Positions 1 through 8,825 of a stretch of DNA of 64,000 bases are shown in pieces. This DNA is from Bacillota bacterium (lineage in GTDB: Bacteria > Bacillota > Clostridia > Peptostreptococcales > Anaerovoracaceae). A program made the position numbers and the translations under genes. The notes below the pieces were generated by a model that saw nothing but the letters and a program-made list of their open reading frames with translations, made no database searches and was not told the DNA's origin. Each line of letters begins with the position of its first letter. Position 1 is the stretch's first letter. The DNA lies in contig JAFRHG010000028.1 of the NCBI GenBank assembly GCA_017433375.1, forward strand, positions 24,186 through 88,185, in the 5' to 3' direction.

Positions 1-2
1 TC

Positions 3-107
3 GAGGAGCTGGTCGCCGGCGGCAAGCTGATGCGTCCCGCCTACAACTCCGTGCAGAAGCATCTGGACTACACGCCCATTGCCGAGCGGAAGAGTCTCTT
101 CTTCTAG
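3..107 (+). CDS. C-terminal end of an unidentified protein (partial)
   Basis: An open frame enters from the window edge and ends at a TAG at 105-107, giving the last 34 residues, which finish in ERKSLFF. Codon use is like the neighbours (GCC, CTG, AAG). It is followed 28 bases later by a strong hairpin terminator, which supports a real gene end. The fragment is too short for me to recognise a family. It is the only plus-strand gene before spoVG. Confidence 0.55.
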   Translation, partial: EELVAGGKLMRPAYNSVQKHLDYTPIAERKSLFF

Positions 108-134
108 ACTCCGCCGCAGCGAAAGAATGGAATC

Positions 135-169
135 AAAACCGGAGCGGTTATCCGTACAGCTCCGGTTTT
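135..169. terminator. Bidirectional intrinsic terminator
   Basis: A perfect 11-bp stem AAAACCGGAGC / GCTCCGGTTTT closes a 13-base loop. A and T runs lie on the two flanks, so it can serve both the plus-strand gene ending at 107 and the minus-strand nitrilase, whose last codons lie inside the hairpin. Confidence 0.8.
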
Positions 170-957
170 CTGTGTTTAAGCAAAGGCAACTGTTCCCGAA
201 TCTCATCCACCCGGTCGAAGTCGATGTCCGCGGCGACGATCTGGGCCTTCTCGTCCCCGTGGGCGATAAAGTCGCCCCAGGGGCTGGCGATGCAGGAGTT
301 GCCGTAGGCCACGTAGACGCCCTGCTCATCTCTGGCCGGCGCGTTGGCCGCGAAATAGACCTGGTTGTCCAGGGCTCTGGCCCGCATGGTCAGATCCCAG
401 TGGGCCGGTCCCGTGGTCATGTTGAAGGCCGCCGGCAGGACGATCAGTTTCGCCCCGGCCAGGGCCATCTTCCGGTGCCATTCGGGGAAGCGGACGTCGT
501 AGCAGATGGCCACGCCGATCTTTCCGAATTCCGTATCCAGCAGGGTCATGTCTTTTCCCGCTGTCAGGGTGTCCGATTCCATGAACCGGATACCGCCCTT
601 CACATCGATGTCGAAGAGGTGCACTTTCCGGTGCCGGCCGATCACCTGTCCCTTGGGATCAAAGCAGAAGGATGTATTGTAGACCTTATCTCCGTCCAGC
701 TCCGAAATGGATCCGCCGATGAGCCAGATGCCCAGCTCATCCGCCAGGCGGGACATGAATTCCACCGTCGGCCCGTCCGCCGGCTCCGCGTACTCCCGGA
801 AATAATCGTTGGAATAGGGGCAGTCCCACATCTCCGGCAGGGAGATGACCTGTCCCCCCTCTTCCGCCGCCTTGCGGATGAATGTTTCCGCGATCTTTCT
901 GCTCTCCTCTTTGTCCATGGATCCTGCCATCTGGCAGAGCGCCAATCTGAAACTCAT
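148..957 (-). CDS. Carbon-nitrogen hydrolase, Nit2/omega-amidase type
   Basis: A 269-residue cytosolic amidase of the nitrilase superfamily. The Glu-Lys-Cys catalytic triad is visible as E42 (LPEMWDCPY), K111 (RKVHLFD) and C152 (ICYDVRFPE). Sequence around the active site resembles Nit2-like omega-amidases, which hydrolyse alpha-ketoglutaramate or related deaminated amides, but the exact substrate is inferred. Length is usual for the branch. Its ATG overlaps the TGA of the upstream Nudix gene (ATGA), so it is probably translationally coupled in the three-gene operon with the Nudix hydrolase and the EamA transporter. It could equally act on another small amide. Confidence 0.88.
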   Translation of the reverse strand: MSFRLALCQMAGSMDKEESRKIAETFIRKAAEEGGQVISLPEMWDCPYSNDYFREYAEPADGPTVEFMSRLADELGIWLIGGSISELDGDKVYNTSFCFDPKGQVIGRHRKVHLFDIDVKGGIRFMESDTLTAGKDMTLLDTEFGKIGVAICYDVRFPEWHRKMALAGAKLIVLPAAFNMTTGPAHWDLTMRARALDNQVYFAANAPARDEQGVYVAYGNSCIASPWGDFIAHGDEKAQIVAADIDFDRVDEIREQLPLLKHRKPELYG

Positions 958-1652
958 TTTTTCCTCTCTTCCTGCGCCGGGGTATTCCCCTCAGGAGCCT
1001 CCCCTTTCAGCGCTTCCATCAATACCTTCGTTACTCTGCCCGTCAGACCCCAGACAGCCCAGCCGTCCACATCGTAGACGGGGACCGGCGAGTTGAACCG
1101 GGCCCAGGGATAGGAACCTGCTCCTGTCACCCGGTCATAGGGGAAATCCTCCGGCCCCTCCTGAATGTTCTCCGTCCAGTACAGCTCCGGCTCCGCCGCC
1201 AGCAGATCCTCCAGGGAAAGGGTGAACACCCGGTCCACCTCCGCCCGGCTGATATCCAGCCGCTCTTCCGCTCCTTCCCGGACGAATCCGGGATAGCAGT
1301 GCATGGCGAAACGGCCGACGCCGTAGATCGTGGTCAGCTCATCCAGAAGCTCGATGTCCTCCGCCGGGATCCCGATTTCCTCTTCCGTCTCCCGCAGGGC
1401 ACAATCGGCCCAGCTCTCCCCTTCTTCCACCATGCCGCCGGGAAAGCATATCTCTCCCGGCTGGCGGTCCAGGTCGCTGGCCCGCACTTCGTAGAGCACC
1501 CGCAGCCCCTCCGGAGTCCTCAGCAGAGGGATCAGCACGGCATAATGCCGGAAATTGTTTTCCGTCACCGGGGAGACAGCATGCAGCCTTTCCCGGACCA
1601 GACCCTCGTCCATCAATTCTTCGTTGTATATTTCGTCACATGTTTCCTTCAT
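954..1652 (-). CDS. Nudix hydrolase (probable CoA or nucleoside diphosphate pyrophosphatase)
   Basis: The full Nudix box is present: GMVEEGE, seven residues, then RETEEEIGI, matching GX5EX7REUXEEXGU, so Mg-dependent pyrophosphohydrolase activity is expected. Upstream residues NNFRHYAVLIPLL and the RASDLDRQPGEICFPGG stretch resemble the CoA-pyrophosphatase (NudL/YeaB) branch; that substrate is inferred. The start is set at the ATG at 1652, which has GGAGAAAG at correct spacing and forms an ATGA overlap with the stop of the EamA gene. A longer in-frame reading upstream would run through the EamA coding region and is unlikely. About 232 residues. Confidence 0.85.
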   Translation of the reverse strand: MKETCDEIYNEELMDEGLVRERLHAVSPVTENNFRHYAVLIPLLRTPEGLRVLYEVRASDLDRQPGEICFPGGMVEEGESWADCALRETEEEIGIPAEDIELLDELTTIYGVGRFAMHCYPGFVREGAEERLDISRAEVDRVFTLSLEDLLAAEPELYWTENIQEGPEDFPYDRVTGAGSYPWARFNSPVPVYDVDGWAVWGLTGRVTKVLMEALKGEAPEGNTPAQEERKK

Positions 1653-2563
1653 GTAGTCTTTCTCCGTTCTTCCTGCACTTTCTTCTGATAGCCCGCCCTC
1701 TTCTGCCACATAATGTTCAGCAGGGACGCGGTCAGGATCAGGGCGATGCCCAGTATCGTATTCCACAGGATGGTCTCCTTCAGCACGATCCTGGCCAGCA
1801 CGGGAGCGATGGCCGGTTTCAGGAAAAAGGCGAAGGAACCCGTCGCCGCGTCGGACAGTTCAATGGCCTTGAAGTAACAGTAGTATCCCACGCCGGTCAC
1901 CAGGATGCCCACATAGAGCACGATAGGCAGGTGCTCGGCCACCCCGGCCACCACCGGCTTGCCGAGGATCAGAATGATCACCAGCAGGATCAGGGATCCG
2001 ATGAGAAAACTGAAGCTGGTCTGGGCGATGAGTCCCATCCGCTCGGCGCAGACCTTGCCGGCCACGGTGTAAGCGCCGAAGAAAAAGGCCGACAGCAGCA
2101 TGAGTCCCATGCCGTAGAGGGTGTTCCCCGCCTGGATGTCCCAGGGCCGCAGCATGAACACCACGCCGGTCAGCGCGATGGCCAGCACCACCAGTTTCTC
2201 CCGGTCCAGTTTTTCCGCCGTAAAGATGTGGGCGAAGACCATGGTGAAAAAGGGGCTGGTGCAGATCAGGACGGCCACGGTGGACGCGTTGGCGGCCATG
2301 ATGGACAGCTGGAACAGCACCATGCTGATGGGTATCCCCAGAGTCCCCACGCCGGCCAGATCCAGCAGATCCCGGGGGCTCAGCCGGTATTGCCTTTGCC
2401 TAAGCTCCCGCAGAGCGAAAGGCAGAAGCACCAGCCCGCCGATGGCAAACCGAAGGAAGGTCAGCTGGAATTCATCGAACTCCCCTCCCCCGATCTTGCA
2501 GGACACTTCCATGGACCCGAAGAGGAAGGCCGTTATCAACACATATCCGTATACTTTTTTCAT
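1649..2563 (-). CDS. EamA/DMT-family membrane transporter
   Basis: About 304 residues with roughly ten hydrophobic segments arranged as two EamA repeats, typical of the drug/metabolite transporter superfamily that exports amino acids or small metabolites. The N-terminus (MKKVYGYVLITAFLFGSMEV) is a first membrane helix. The ATG at 2563 is preferred because an intrinsic terminator of the upstream gene occupies 2599-2627, so the GTG at 2623 would lie inside it. First gene of a probable operon with the Nudix hydrolase and nitrilase. Substrate unknown. Confidence 0.85.
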   Translation of the reverse strand: MKKVYGYVLITAFLFGSMEVSCKIGGGEFDEFQLTFLRFAIGGLVLLPFALRELRQRQYRLSPRDLLDLAGVGTLGIPISMVLFQLSIMAANASTVAVLICTSPFFTMVFAHIFTAEKLDREKLVVLAIALTGVVFMLRPWDIQAGNTLYGMGLMLLSAFFFGAYTVAGKVCAERMGLIAQTSFSFLIGSLILLVIILILGKPVVAGVAEHLPIVLYVGILVTGVGYYCYFKAIELSDAATGSFAFFLKPAIAPVLARIVLKETILWNTILGIALILTASLLNIMWQKRAGYQKKVQEERRKTT

Positions 2564-2598
2564 TCCCCGGACCTGACGCGCTCTTTCCTTTCCGTCGT

Positions 2599-2627
2599 AA
2601 AAAACAGAGGCGGTGTCATCCACCGCC
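2599..2627 (-). terminator. Intrinsic terminator of the P-loop protein gene
   Basis: On the minus strand GGCGGTG-GATGA-CACCGCC forms a perfect 7-bp stem followed within four bases by six Ts. It sits 25 bases after the stop of the small P-loop gene. Confidence 0.8.
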
Positions 2628-2651
2628 CCGCAGTATCATTCTCGCTTCTCT

Positions 2652-3074
2652 CTAGTTCAGGATCTCGCAGCCCTCGAAGTTGACGCCGATCATCTCTTCC
2701 TTCTCCGCGCTGACGCTGACGATGAAGTCGATCTCATAGATCTGGGAGATGACCTTCAGCCGCTCGATGAATTCGGGCAGATCTCCCATGCTCACATCCG
2801 CGTGCTTCAGGATGCTGTCGATGAAGATCATTTCGATGTCGTGATCGGAGCTGATGATTCCGTAGATGAATCCGATGTATTCGTCGATGTTGGTGATGTT
2901 CTCAAAATCCTCCATGCAGATGACCCTGATACGATAGTTCAGTTCGTACATGAGCCGATGATTTTTGTTGATGAACACGATGCTTCCCGCTGCGGTCTCC
3001 ACGCTCTCGTTGGCGATCTGCAGCATTTTGTTTGTCTTGCCGCTTCCCTTGTGTCCAATGAGTAACTTCACCAT
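2652..3074 (-). CDS. Small P-loop ATPase of unknown function
   Basis: A 140-residue protein that starts directly with a Walker A motif (GHKGSGKT, residues 7-14) and has a Walker-B-like strand ending in an acid (IEMIFIDSI). No other domain is present, so it is an isolated nucleotide-binding fold. I recognise it only as a conserved hypothetical type seen in Clostridia. It has its own promoter (-35 TTGCCC, 17 bases, TATAAT), a GGAGG ribosome site and its own terminator, so it is a single-gene unit. Function not predicted. Confidence 0.8.
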   Translation of the reverse strand: MVKLLIGHKGSGKTNKMLQIANESVETAAGSIVFINKNHRLMYELNYRIRVICMEDFENITNIDEYIGFIYGIISSDHDIEMIFIDSILKHADVSMGDLPEFIERLKVISQIYEIDFIVSVSAEKEEMIGVNFEGCEILN

Positions 3075-3117
3075 AGTCTTATCCTCCCCGTTCGGTGCCG
3101 CCGTCTGATTTGAGATT

Positions 3118-3146
3118 ATTATACATTATCTGTTCTGCACGGGCAA
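3118..3146 (-). promoter_or_regulatory. Promoter of the P-loop protein gene
   Basis: Minus strand: TTGCCC (3141-3146), 17-base spacer, perfect TATAAT (3118-3123), about 45 bases before the ATG. Confidence 0.65.
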
Positions 3147-3183
3147 CCGGAAATCTGCTCTGCCGAGGAAGGAAATCTCTCTC

Positions 3184-4203
3184 CTACCTTCTCCGCCGCA
3201 GCTGTCCGCAGGCCCCGTCGATGGAACTGCCCAGCCGTCGCCGCACCGTGGCCGGGACGCCTGCCGACTCCAGCATGTCCGCGAACTCCTGGGCCCGGAC
3301 CCGGCTGCTTCCGCGTTTTCCAATTTCTTCCACTTCGTTGAGGGGGATCAGATTGACGTGGCAGAGCATGCCCCGCAGGATCCGGGTCAGGTCCTCCGCA
3401 TCCCGGTCCCCATCGTTTTCCCCGGCGATCAGGGCGTATTCAAAGGTGATCCGCCGCCGGGTCTTCTCCGTGTACTCCCGGGCCGCCTCCAGCAGGTCCT
3501 CCAGGGGATATTTTCTGTCCACGGGCATGATCTTCCGCCGGTCCTCATCCTTCGTTCTGTGCAGGGAGATGGCCAGGTTGACCTGGGGGAAGTCTTTTCC
3601 AAAGGCAACGATGCCCGGAATGATTCCGCTGGTGGACACGGTCATGGCCCGCCAGCCCATGTTCCGTCCCTGGGGATCGTGAAGGAGGTTCAGGAAACGG
3701 CTGACCTGTTCGTAGTTGTCAAAGGGCTCTCCCATGCCCATGATCACGATGTGGCTGATCCTCTCCCCCGCCTCACGCTCGGCAGCGAAAAGCTGGCCCA
3801 GCATTTCCCCGGCGCTCAGGTTCCGAACGAATCCGTCCAGGGCGGAGGCGCAGAAAGTACAGCCCATCCGGCAGCCGACCTGGGAGGACACGCAGAGGGA
3901 ATTGCCGTAGCGGTAGGCCATGAACACGCCTTCCACCCGCTCCCCGTCGGCCAGCTCAAAGAGGAACTTCCGGGTACCGTCCGTTGGATCCTCCTGCCGG
4001 CGGATCACCCGGGCCGGCGTGATGTCGGCTTCCTCCTTCAGTTTCTCCCGGAAGGCGGCGGGCAGATCCGTCATCTCGTCGAAGCTTCCCGCACCCCGGT
4101 GAATCCACTGAAATAACTGTTTGCCGCGGTAGGGCTTCTCGCCCAGTGCCGCGGCAAACGCTTTCATTTCATCCAGATTGAAGTCCAGCAGATTCTGCTT
4201 CAT
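3184..4203 (-). CDS. rlmN: Dual-specificity 23S rRNA A2503 / tRNA A37 methyltransferase
   Basis: A 339-residue radical SAM enzyme that methylates C2 of A2503 in 23S rRNA and A37 in some tRNAs. The radical SAM cluster motif is GCRMGCTFCA (CxxxCxxC). The GMGEPFDNY segment and the C-terminal GACGQL cysteine, which resolves the methylated enzyme intermediate, are both present. Full length for the family. It starts 18 bases after the ileS stop and probably shares its transcript, a translation-linked pairing. The end carries a run of arginines, a minor oddity. Confidence 0.95.
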   Translation of the reverse strand: MKQNLLDFNLDEMKAFAAALGEKPYRGKQLFQWIHRGAGSFDEMTDLPAAFREKLKEEADITPARVIRRQEDPTDGTRKFLFELADGERVEGVFMAYRYGNSLCVSSQVGCRMGCTFCASALDGFVRNLSAGEMLGQLFAAEREAGERISHIVIMGMGEPFDNYEQVSRFLNLLHDPQGRNMGWRAMTVSTSGIIPGIVAFGKDFPQVNLAISLHRTKDEDRRKIMPVDRKYPLEDLLEAAREYTEKTRRRITFEYALIAGENDGDRDAEDLTRILRGMLCHVNLIPLNEVEEIGKRGSSRVRAQEFADMLESAGVPATVRRRLGSSIDGACGQLRRRR

Positions 4204-4221
4204 GGGAATTGCTTTTCCTTC

Positions 4222-7200
4222 TTATACTCTCTCCACGTCCAGTCCGGTCCTGTGCCCGTTGAGCTTGACCTCGGGCAGGCCTTCCTTCGGCTCGATGGCC
4301 ACCGCCAGGGTCTCCTGCATGATGTAGTCCCGGTGATCCCCGATGGCCGCCGAAACCTCGTCGTCGGCGCAGACGTAGATGTTGATGTTGTCCATCATCT
4401 CGTAGTCCTTCTGCTTACGCATCTGCTGGACCTTTGAGATAAGTTCTCTGGCCAGACCCTCCGAAGCCAGCTCCGGTGTGATCTGCGTATCCAGAATGGT
4501 AAATACGTTGTTCTCCATGGCGACGGCGAAACCCTCCCGGGCGGTGATGCGCACGTCCACCATATCCTTCGTGATCTCCACCGGCTCGCCGTTCAGTTCC
4601 AGGGTGATGCTGCCGTCCCTTTCCAGGGCGGCTACGGTCTGCGCCGGGTCCGCCTGGGCCAGTGCGCCGCCGAAAGCCTTGATGTTCTTGCCCAGGGCCG
4701 GGCCGGCCACCTTGAAGTTGGGCTTCAGGGAGTACTCCATGTACTCCTCCAGATCCCTGGCGAAGACCACTTCTTTGATGTTGAGTTCTTCCTTGATCAG
4801 GGGCGTCAGGTCGCTGATGACCTCCTCGTAGCGGCCATCCACCAGGACCTCCTGCAGAGGCTGGCGCACCTTGATCTTCTCCTGCTCCCGGGTGCCCCGT
4901 CCCAGGGCGACCAGGGTCCGAACCAGATCCATCCTCTCTTCCACGTGATCGTCGATCAGTTCCCCGCGGCATTCCGGGAAGAAGGCCAGGTGCACGGATT
5001 CCTCTCCGGTCAGATTCACGTACATCTCGTCGGACAGGAAGGGCGCGAAGGGCGCGATCATCCGGGCCACGCCCGCCAGGATCTCATAGGTGGTGGCGTA
5101 GACCGCCTTCTTGTCGTCGGTCAGTTCCTCGCCCCAGAACCGGCGTCTCGCCCTCCGGATATACCAGTTGGACAGGTCCTCATTGACGAAGTCCTGAATG
5201 AGGTGGGTCGACTTCATGTGGTCGTAGCTGTCCATGGAGGCGGTCACGTTTCTGATCAGGCGGTTGTATTTGGACAGGATCCAGCGATCCAGTTCCGGTC
5301 TCTTCTCATAGGGGATATCCAGGCTCTCCGCATCCAGCTCGTCCTGGTTGCAGTACAGCACGAAGAAGTTGTAGACGTTCTTCAGGGTGCCGAAGAACTT
5401 GCCGGCCACCTCCTTCAGGCCGTCCTCGTCGAAACGGGTGGGCGACCATGCCGGGGAGGTGTGCAGCAGATACCACCGGGTGGCGTCCGCGCCGTACCTG
5501 TCCAGCATATCGAAGGGATCCACCGTGTTGCCCACGTGCTTGGACATCTTCTTGCCGTCCTTGTCCAGGATCAGGTCGTTGACCAGAACGTTCTTGTAGG
5601 GGGATTTGCCCTTGATGAACGTGGAGATGGCCATCAGGGAATAGAACCATCCCCTGGTCTGGTCGATGCCCTCGCAGATGAAGTCCGCCGGGAAGAGTTC
5701 CTCATCGAACTTCTCGCTGTTCTCGAACGGGTAGTGCCACTGGGCAAAGGGCATGGCGCCGGAGTCGAACCAGCAGTCCATGACCTCGGGGATCCGGTGC
5801 ATGGGCTTGCCGCAGACCGGACAGGTCAGGGTCACATCGTCCACGTAGGGACGGTGCAGTTCGATGGTTTCGTCGATATCTTCATTGGCCTTTTCCGCCA
5901 GCTCCGCCCGGCTGCCGACACACTCCAGGTGACCGCATTCGCAGCGCCAGATGGGGATCGGCGTTCCCCAGTAGCGGTTCCGGGAAATGGCCCAGTCCTT
6001 GACCTCTTCCAGCCAGTTGCCGAAGCGCTTTTCCCCGACGAAATCCGGATACCAGTTGACGCTGTTGTTGTTCTCCACCAGCTGATCCTTCAGCTTGCTC
6101 ATGGCGATGTACCAGCTGGGCTTGGCATAGTAGACCAGGGGCGTTCCGCAGCGCCAGCAGTGGGGATAGTTGTGCTCCATCTTTTCCCGGGACAGGATCT
6201 TGTCTTCGGAGGCCAGCCATTTGATGATCTCCACATCCAGGCCGTCATCCATGACGAAGCGTCCCTTCCAGGGCGTCGCCGTATAGCAGCCCTTCTCATC
6301 CACCGGCTGGAGAACCGGCAGATCGTACTTTCTTCCGCACTGGTAGTCGTCCTCACCGAAGGCCGGCGCCGTATGGACGATGCCCGTGCCATCCTCGATG
6401 GAGACGTAATCCATGCAGGTGACGAAAAATCCCTTGCGGTCGACTTCGCAGAAAGGCATCAGCTGTTCGTATTCCACATACTCCAGGTCCTTGCCCTTCA
6501 GCTCTTCCAGCACCTCATAGGTGCCTTCACCCAGGGTGCGGTCGGCCAGGTTCTTCGCCACGTAGAACACGTTGCCCGCCTCATCGCCTTCCGTCATCTT
6601 CACCTTGACGTAGTCGATGTCCGGCCCTACAGTCAGGGACACGTTGGACGCCAGGGTCCAGGGCGTGGTGGTCCAGGCCAGGAAGTACTCGTCGGCGTCT
6701 TTTCTCTTGAACTTGGCCGTGATGGTATTGACTTTGACATCCTTGTAGCCCTGGGCGACCTCATGGGACGCCAGTCCCGTCTCGCACCGGGGGCAGTAGG
6801 GCAGGATCTTGTATCCTTCGTAGATCAGGCCGGCCTTGAAGAACTCCTTGATGATCCACCAGCCCGTCTCGATATAGTCGTTGTTCAGGGTGATGTAGGG
6901 ATCGTCCATATCGCACATATAGCCCATGCGGCTGGACATCTTCTCCCACAGTTCCTTGTAGGTGAATACGGAGTCCCTGCACTTCTCGTTGAAAGCGGCG
7001 ATGCCGTAATCCTCGATCTGCTGTTTTCCGTCGATGCCGAGCTGTTTCTCCACCTCGATCTCCACCGGGAGTCCGTGGGTGTCCCAGCCCGCTTTCCGGT
7101 TGACCTTGAAGCCTTTCATGGTCTTGTAACGGTTGACGGAATCCTTCAGGGTCCTGGCCATAACGTGATGAATGCCGGGCTTGCCGTTGGCCGTCGGCGG

Positions 7201-7335
7201 GCCCTCGTAAAAGACGAAGGACGGGCAGTCCTGCCGTGTGCTCACGCACTTGCCGAGAAGATTCTTCTCTTCCCACTGCTCCGCCTGCTGCGTCTGGAGT
7301 TCAGCAATTGGTTTGTCCGATAGATTCTTGATCAT
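4222..7335 (-). CDS. ileS: Isoleucyl-tRNA synthetase, long (type 2) form with GXHH signature
   Basis: A 1037-residue class I synthetase charging tRNA-Ile, with editing domain (TTPWTLASN region) and anticodon-binding domain. The class I signature normally HxGH reads GIHH at residues 54-57 (GKPGIHHVMA), and the second motif is KMSKH at 596-600. The length, the KMSKH form and the C-terminal extension fit the eukaryote-like IleRS2 group, which tolerates mupirocin; the swapped GXHH version is reported to be strongly resistant. A good sigma-A promoter overlaps the end of the upstream kinase gene. Only about 60 bases separate the genes, so no T-box leader fits. The ribosome site is GAGGGAA. Confidence 0.96.
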   Translation of the reverse strand: MIKNLSDKPIAELQTQQAEQWEEKNLLGKCVSTRQDCPSFVFYEGPPTANGKPGIHHVMARTLKDSVNRYKTMKGFKVNRKAGWDTHGLPVEIEVEKQLGIDGKQQIEDYGIAAFNEKCRDSVFTYKELWEKMSSRMGYMCDMDDPYITLNNDYIETGWWIIKEFFKAGLIYEGYKILPYCPRCETGLASHEVAQGYKDVKVNTITAKFKRKDADEYFLAWTTTPWTLASNVSLTVGPDIDYVKVKMTEGDEAGNVFYVAKNLADRTLGEGTYEVLEELKGKDLEYVEYEQLMPFCEVDRKGFFVTCMDYVSIEDGTGIVHTAPAFGEDDYQCGRKYDLPVLQPVDEKGCYTATPWKGRFVMDDGLDVEIIKWLASEDKILSREKMEHNYPHCWRCGTPLVYYAKPSWYIAMSKLKDQLVENNNSVNWYPDFVGEKRFGNWLEEVKDWAISRNRYWGTPIPIWRCECGHLECVGSRAELAEKANEDIDETIELHRPYVDDVTLTCPVCGKPMHRIPEVMDCWFDSGAMPFAQWHYPFENSEKFDEELFPADFICEGIDQTRGWFYSLMAISTFIKGKSPYKNVLVNDLILDKDGKKMSKHVGNTVDPFDMLDRYGADATRWYLLHTSPAWSPTRFDEDGLKEVAGKFFGTLKNVYNFFVLYCNQDELDAESLDIPYEKRPELDRWILSKYNRLIRNVTASMDSYDHMKSTHLIQDFVNEDLSNWYIRRARRRFWGEELTDDKKAVYATTYEILAGVARMIAPFAPFLSDEMYVNLTGEESVHLAFFPECRGELIDDHVEERMDLVRTLVALGRGTREQEKIKVRQPLQEVLVDGRYEEVISDLTPLIKEELNIKEVVFARDLEEYMEYSLKPNFKVAGPALGKNIKAFGGALAQADPAQTVAALERDGSITLELNGEPVEITKDMVDVRITAREGFAVAMENNVFTILDTQITPELASEGLARELISKVQQMRKQKDYEMMDNINIYVCADDEVSAAIGDHRDYIMQETLAVAIEPKEGLPEVKLNGHRTGLDVERV

Positions 7336-7371
7336 TTCTGTTCCCTCGTTTCGACTGCACTTAACTTGAAC

Positions 7372-7400
7372 ATTCTATAATGCCGTGACGGGAAAGTCAA
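7372..7400 (-). promoter_or_regulatory. Promoter of ileS
   Basis: Minus strand TTGACT (7395-7400), exactly 17 bases, TAGAAT (7372-7377): five of six matches in each box. The -35 box overlaps the stop codon region of the sensor kinase gene. Confidence 0.75.
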
Positions 7401-8812
7401 GGCAGCCCGGCCGCCTGCAGCGCCGGGAAACGGATCCGGAAGGTGCTGCCCTCGCCCACGGCGCTGTCCAGTTCCATCCGGGCCCCGTGAAGCTCCGCGA
7501 TGGCGCGGACGATGAAGAGGCCGTAGCCGCTTCCTCCCTTCGGCGTCGTCGTCGGATTGGCCTGATAGAGCCATTCAAAAATTCTCTCCCGGTCCTCCGG
7601 CGCCACTCCGATGCCGTCATCGGAAACCGAGAGAACAGCTTCTCCGCTCTCCTCGGCTACGCTTACCCGGATGACGCCGTCCTCCACGCCGTACTTGTAG
7701 GCGTTGACGATCAGGTTCTCCAGAAGGACCCGCAGCAGGGACGCATTGCCCCTGATCCGGACATCCTCTTCCGTTTCGGCCTGAAGGCGGATATTCTTCT
7801 CCCTCACCGCGTGGAACTCCCTGCAGGTATCGGTCACCACCCGGCTGAGGTTCACTTCCTCCATTTCATAGACCTCCGCCAGGTTCTCCAGACGGATAAA
7901 CTGAAGCAGGCTGTCCAGCCCCTTGTTGACCCGGCGGCCCTGCTTCTGGATGATTTCGAAAGCCTCCCGGGCTTCCTCCGGGGGATCTTCCTCCAGAGCC
8001 AGCTCGCTCTGGGCCAGGATTACCGTGATAGGCGTGCGGAGTTCATGGGACACGAGAGAAGTGAACTGCTTCCCGCTCCGATAGGAACCTTCCAGCCTCT
8101 CCAGCATGCCGTTGATGGCCTGAACGAGGCTGCGGATCTCATTGTCTCCCGTATCGATGCTGACCCGCCGGCTCAGGTCGGTTTCCCGGCTGATATGGCC
8201 CACTTCCTCTGCAATGTCCTCTACCGGGGAAAGCAGCCGGCGGGCAATACGGAACACGGCGAGGGAAGCGAGCAGGACCAGCACCGGCAGGAACAGATAA
8301 AGCAGCCGGTAAACGCGCAGGAAGAGCTCCCGGTCGTATTCCCGGTCGATCACGCCACGAATCCATACTTCCCCCTGCCCATCGATCTTCACCGCCCGGT
8401 CCAGAAGGTAATAATGCTTCTTCCCTGCCTGAACCGTCCGCAGCTTTCCATCCTGGAAGTCCGGCGTTCCGCCGCTCACTGAAGGCATCTTTTGCCCGAA
8501 GAGCATCTGCCCCTGGGCGTCATACAGGCCGCAGTCCACACCGTTGAACTGATCTAAAAATCCCGTTTTCACCACCAGCGTACCGCTGCCCCAGGGAATC
8601 ACCGAAGCATGGGGGTCGATCCTCGACGGGTTCTCCGTGTAACGGACCTGTCCCCCGTTCTCCGTAACAACTTCCTTCAGGTCGGTGCGTGCCCCGTCAC
8701 GGGCCACCGTTTCGCCCACGGAAAAAAGCAATGCCACGGTTATGCCGATGACCAGGGCCAGGACCAGCGCGAACCACAGGGTTATTTTCGTCCGGATTTT
8801 CGCGTTTCTCAT
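7397..8812 (-). CDS. Membrane sensor histidine kinase
   Basis: 471 residues. Transmembrane helices lie at about 12-31 and 168-188, bracketing an extracytoplasmic sensor of about 135 residues, then HAMP (about 190-241), HisKA with the phospho-accepting H256 (SHELRTP), and a complete HATPase domain (N box ENLIVNAYKYG, G1 DDGIGV, G2 GGSGYGLF). This is the standard kinase partner of OmpR-type regulators. It begins 13 bases after the response regulator stop, so the two form one operon. Signal unknown. Its last codons carry the ileS promoter. Confidence 0.93.
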   Translation of the reverse strand: MRNAKIRTKITLWFALVLALVIGITVALLFSVGETVARDGARTDLKEVVTENGGQVRYTENPSRIDPHASVIPWGSGTLVVKTGFLDQFNGVDCGLYDAQGQMLFGQKMPSVSGGTPDFQDGKLRTVQAGKKHYYLLDRAVKIDGQGEVWIRGVIDREYDRELFLRVYRLLYLFLPVLVLLASLAVFRIARRLLSPVEDIAEEVGHISRETDLSRRVSIDTGDNEIRSLVQAINGMLERLEGSYRSGKQFTSLVSHELRTPITVILAQSELALEEDPPEEAREAFEIIQKQGRRVNKGLDSLLQFIRLENLAEVYEMEEVNLSRVVTDTCREFHAVREKNIRLQAETEEDVRIRGNASLLRVLLENLIVNAYKYGVEDGVIRVSVAEESGEAVLSVSDDGIGVAPEDRERIFEWLYQANPTTTPKGGSGYGLFIVRAIAELHGARMELDSAVGEGSTFRIRFPALQAAGLP

Positions 8813-8825
8813 AGGCTCTGCCGAC

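Noticed and set aside
2563-2623. GTG at 2623 as the EamA start
   Set aside because: The 20 extra codons would be made from the intrinsic terminator of the upstream gene, and the protein begins naturally at the membrane helix from 2563.
4945-7323. A 792-codon open frame on the plus strand opposite ileS
   Set aside because: It is a GC-rich antisense shadow of ileS with no ribosome site and no recognisable family. The same holds for the long plus-strand frames opposite mfd, the NRPS genes and the GGDEF-EAL gene.
7336-7396. T-box leader for ileS
   Set aside because: Only about 60 bases lie between the kinase stop and ileS, and they are filled by the promoter and ribosome site. No T-box sequence is present.
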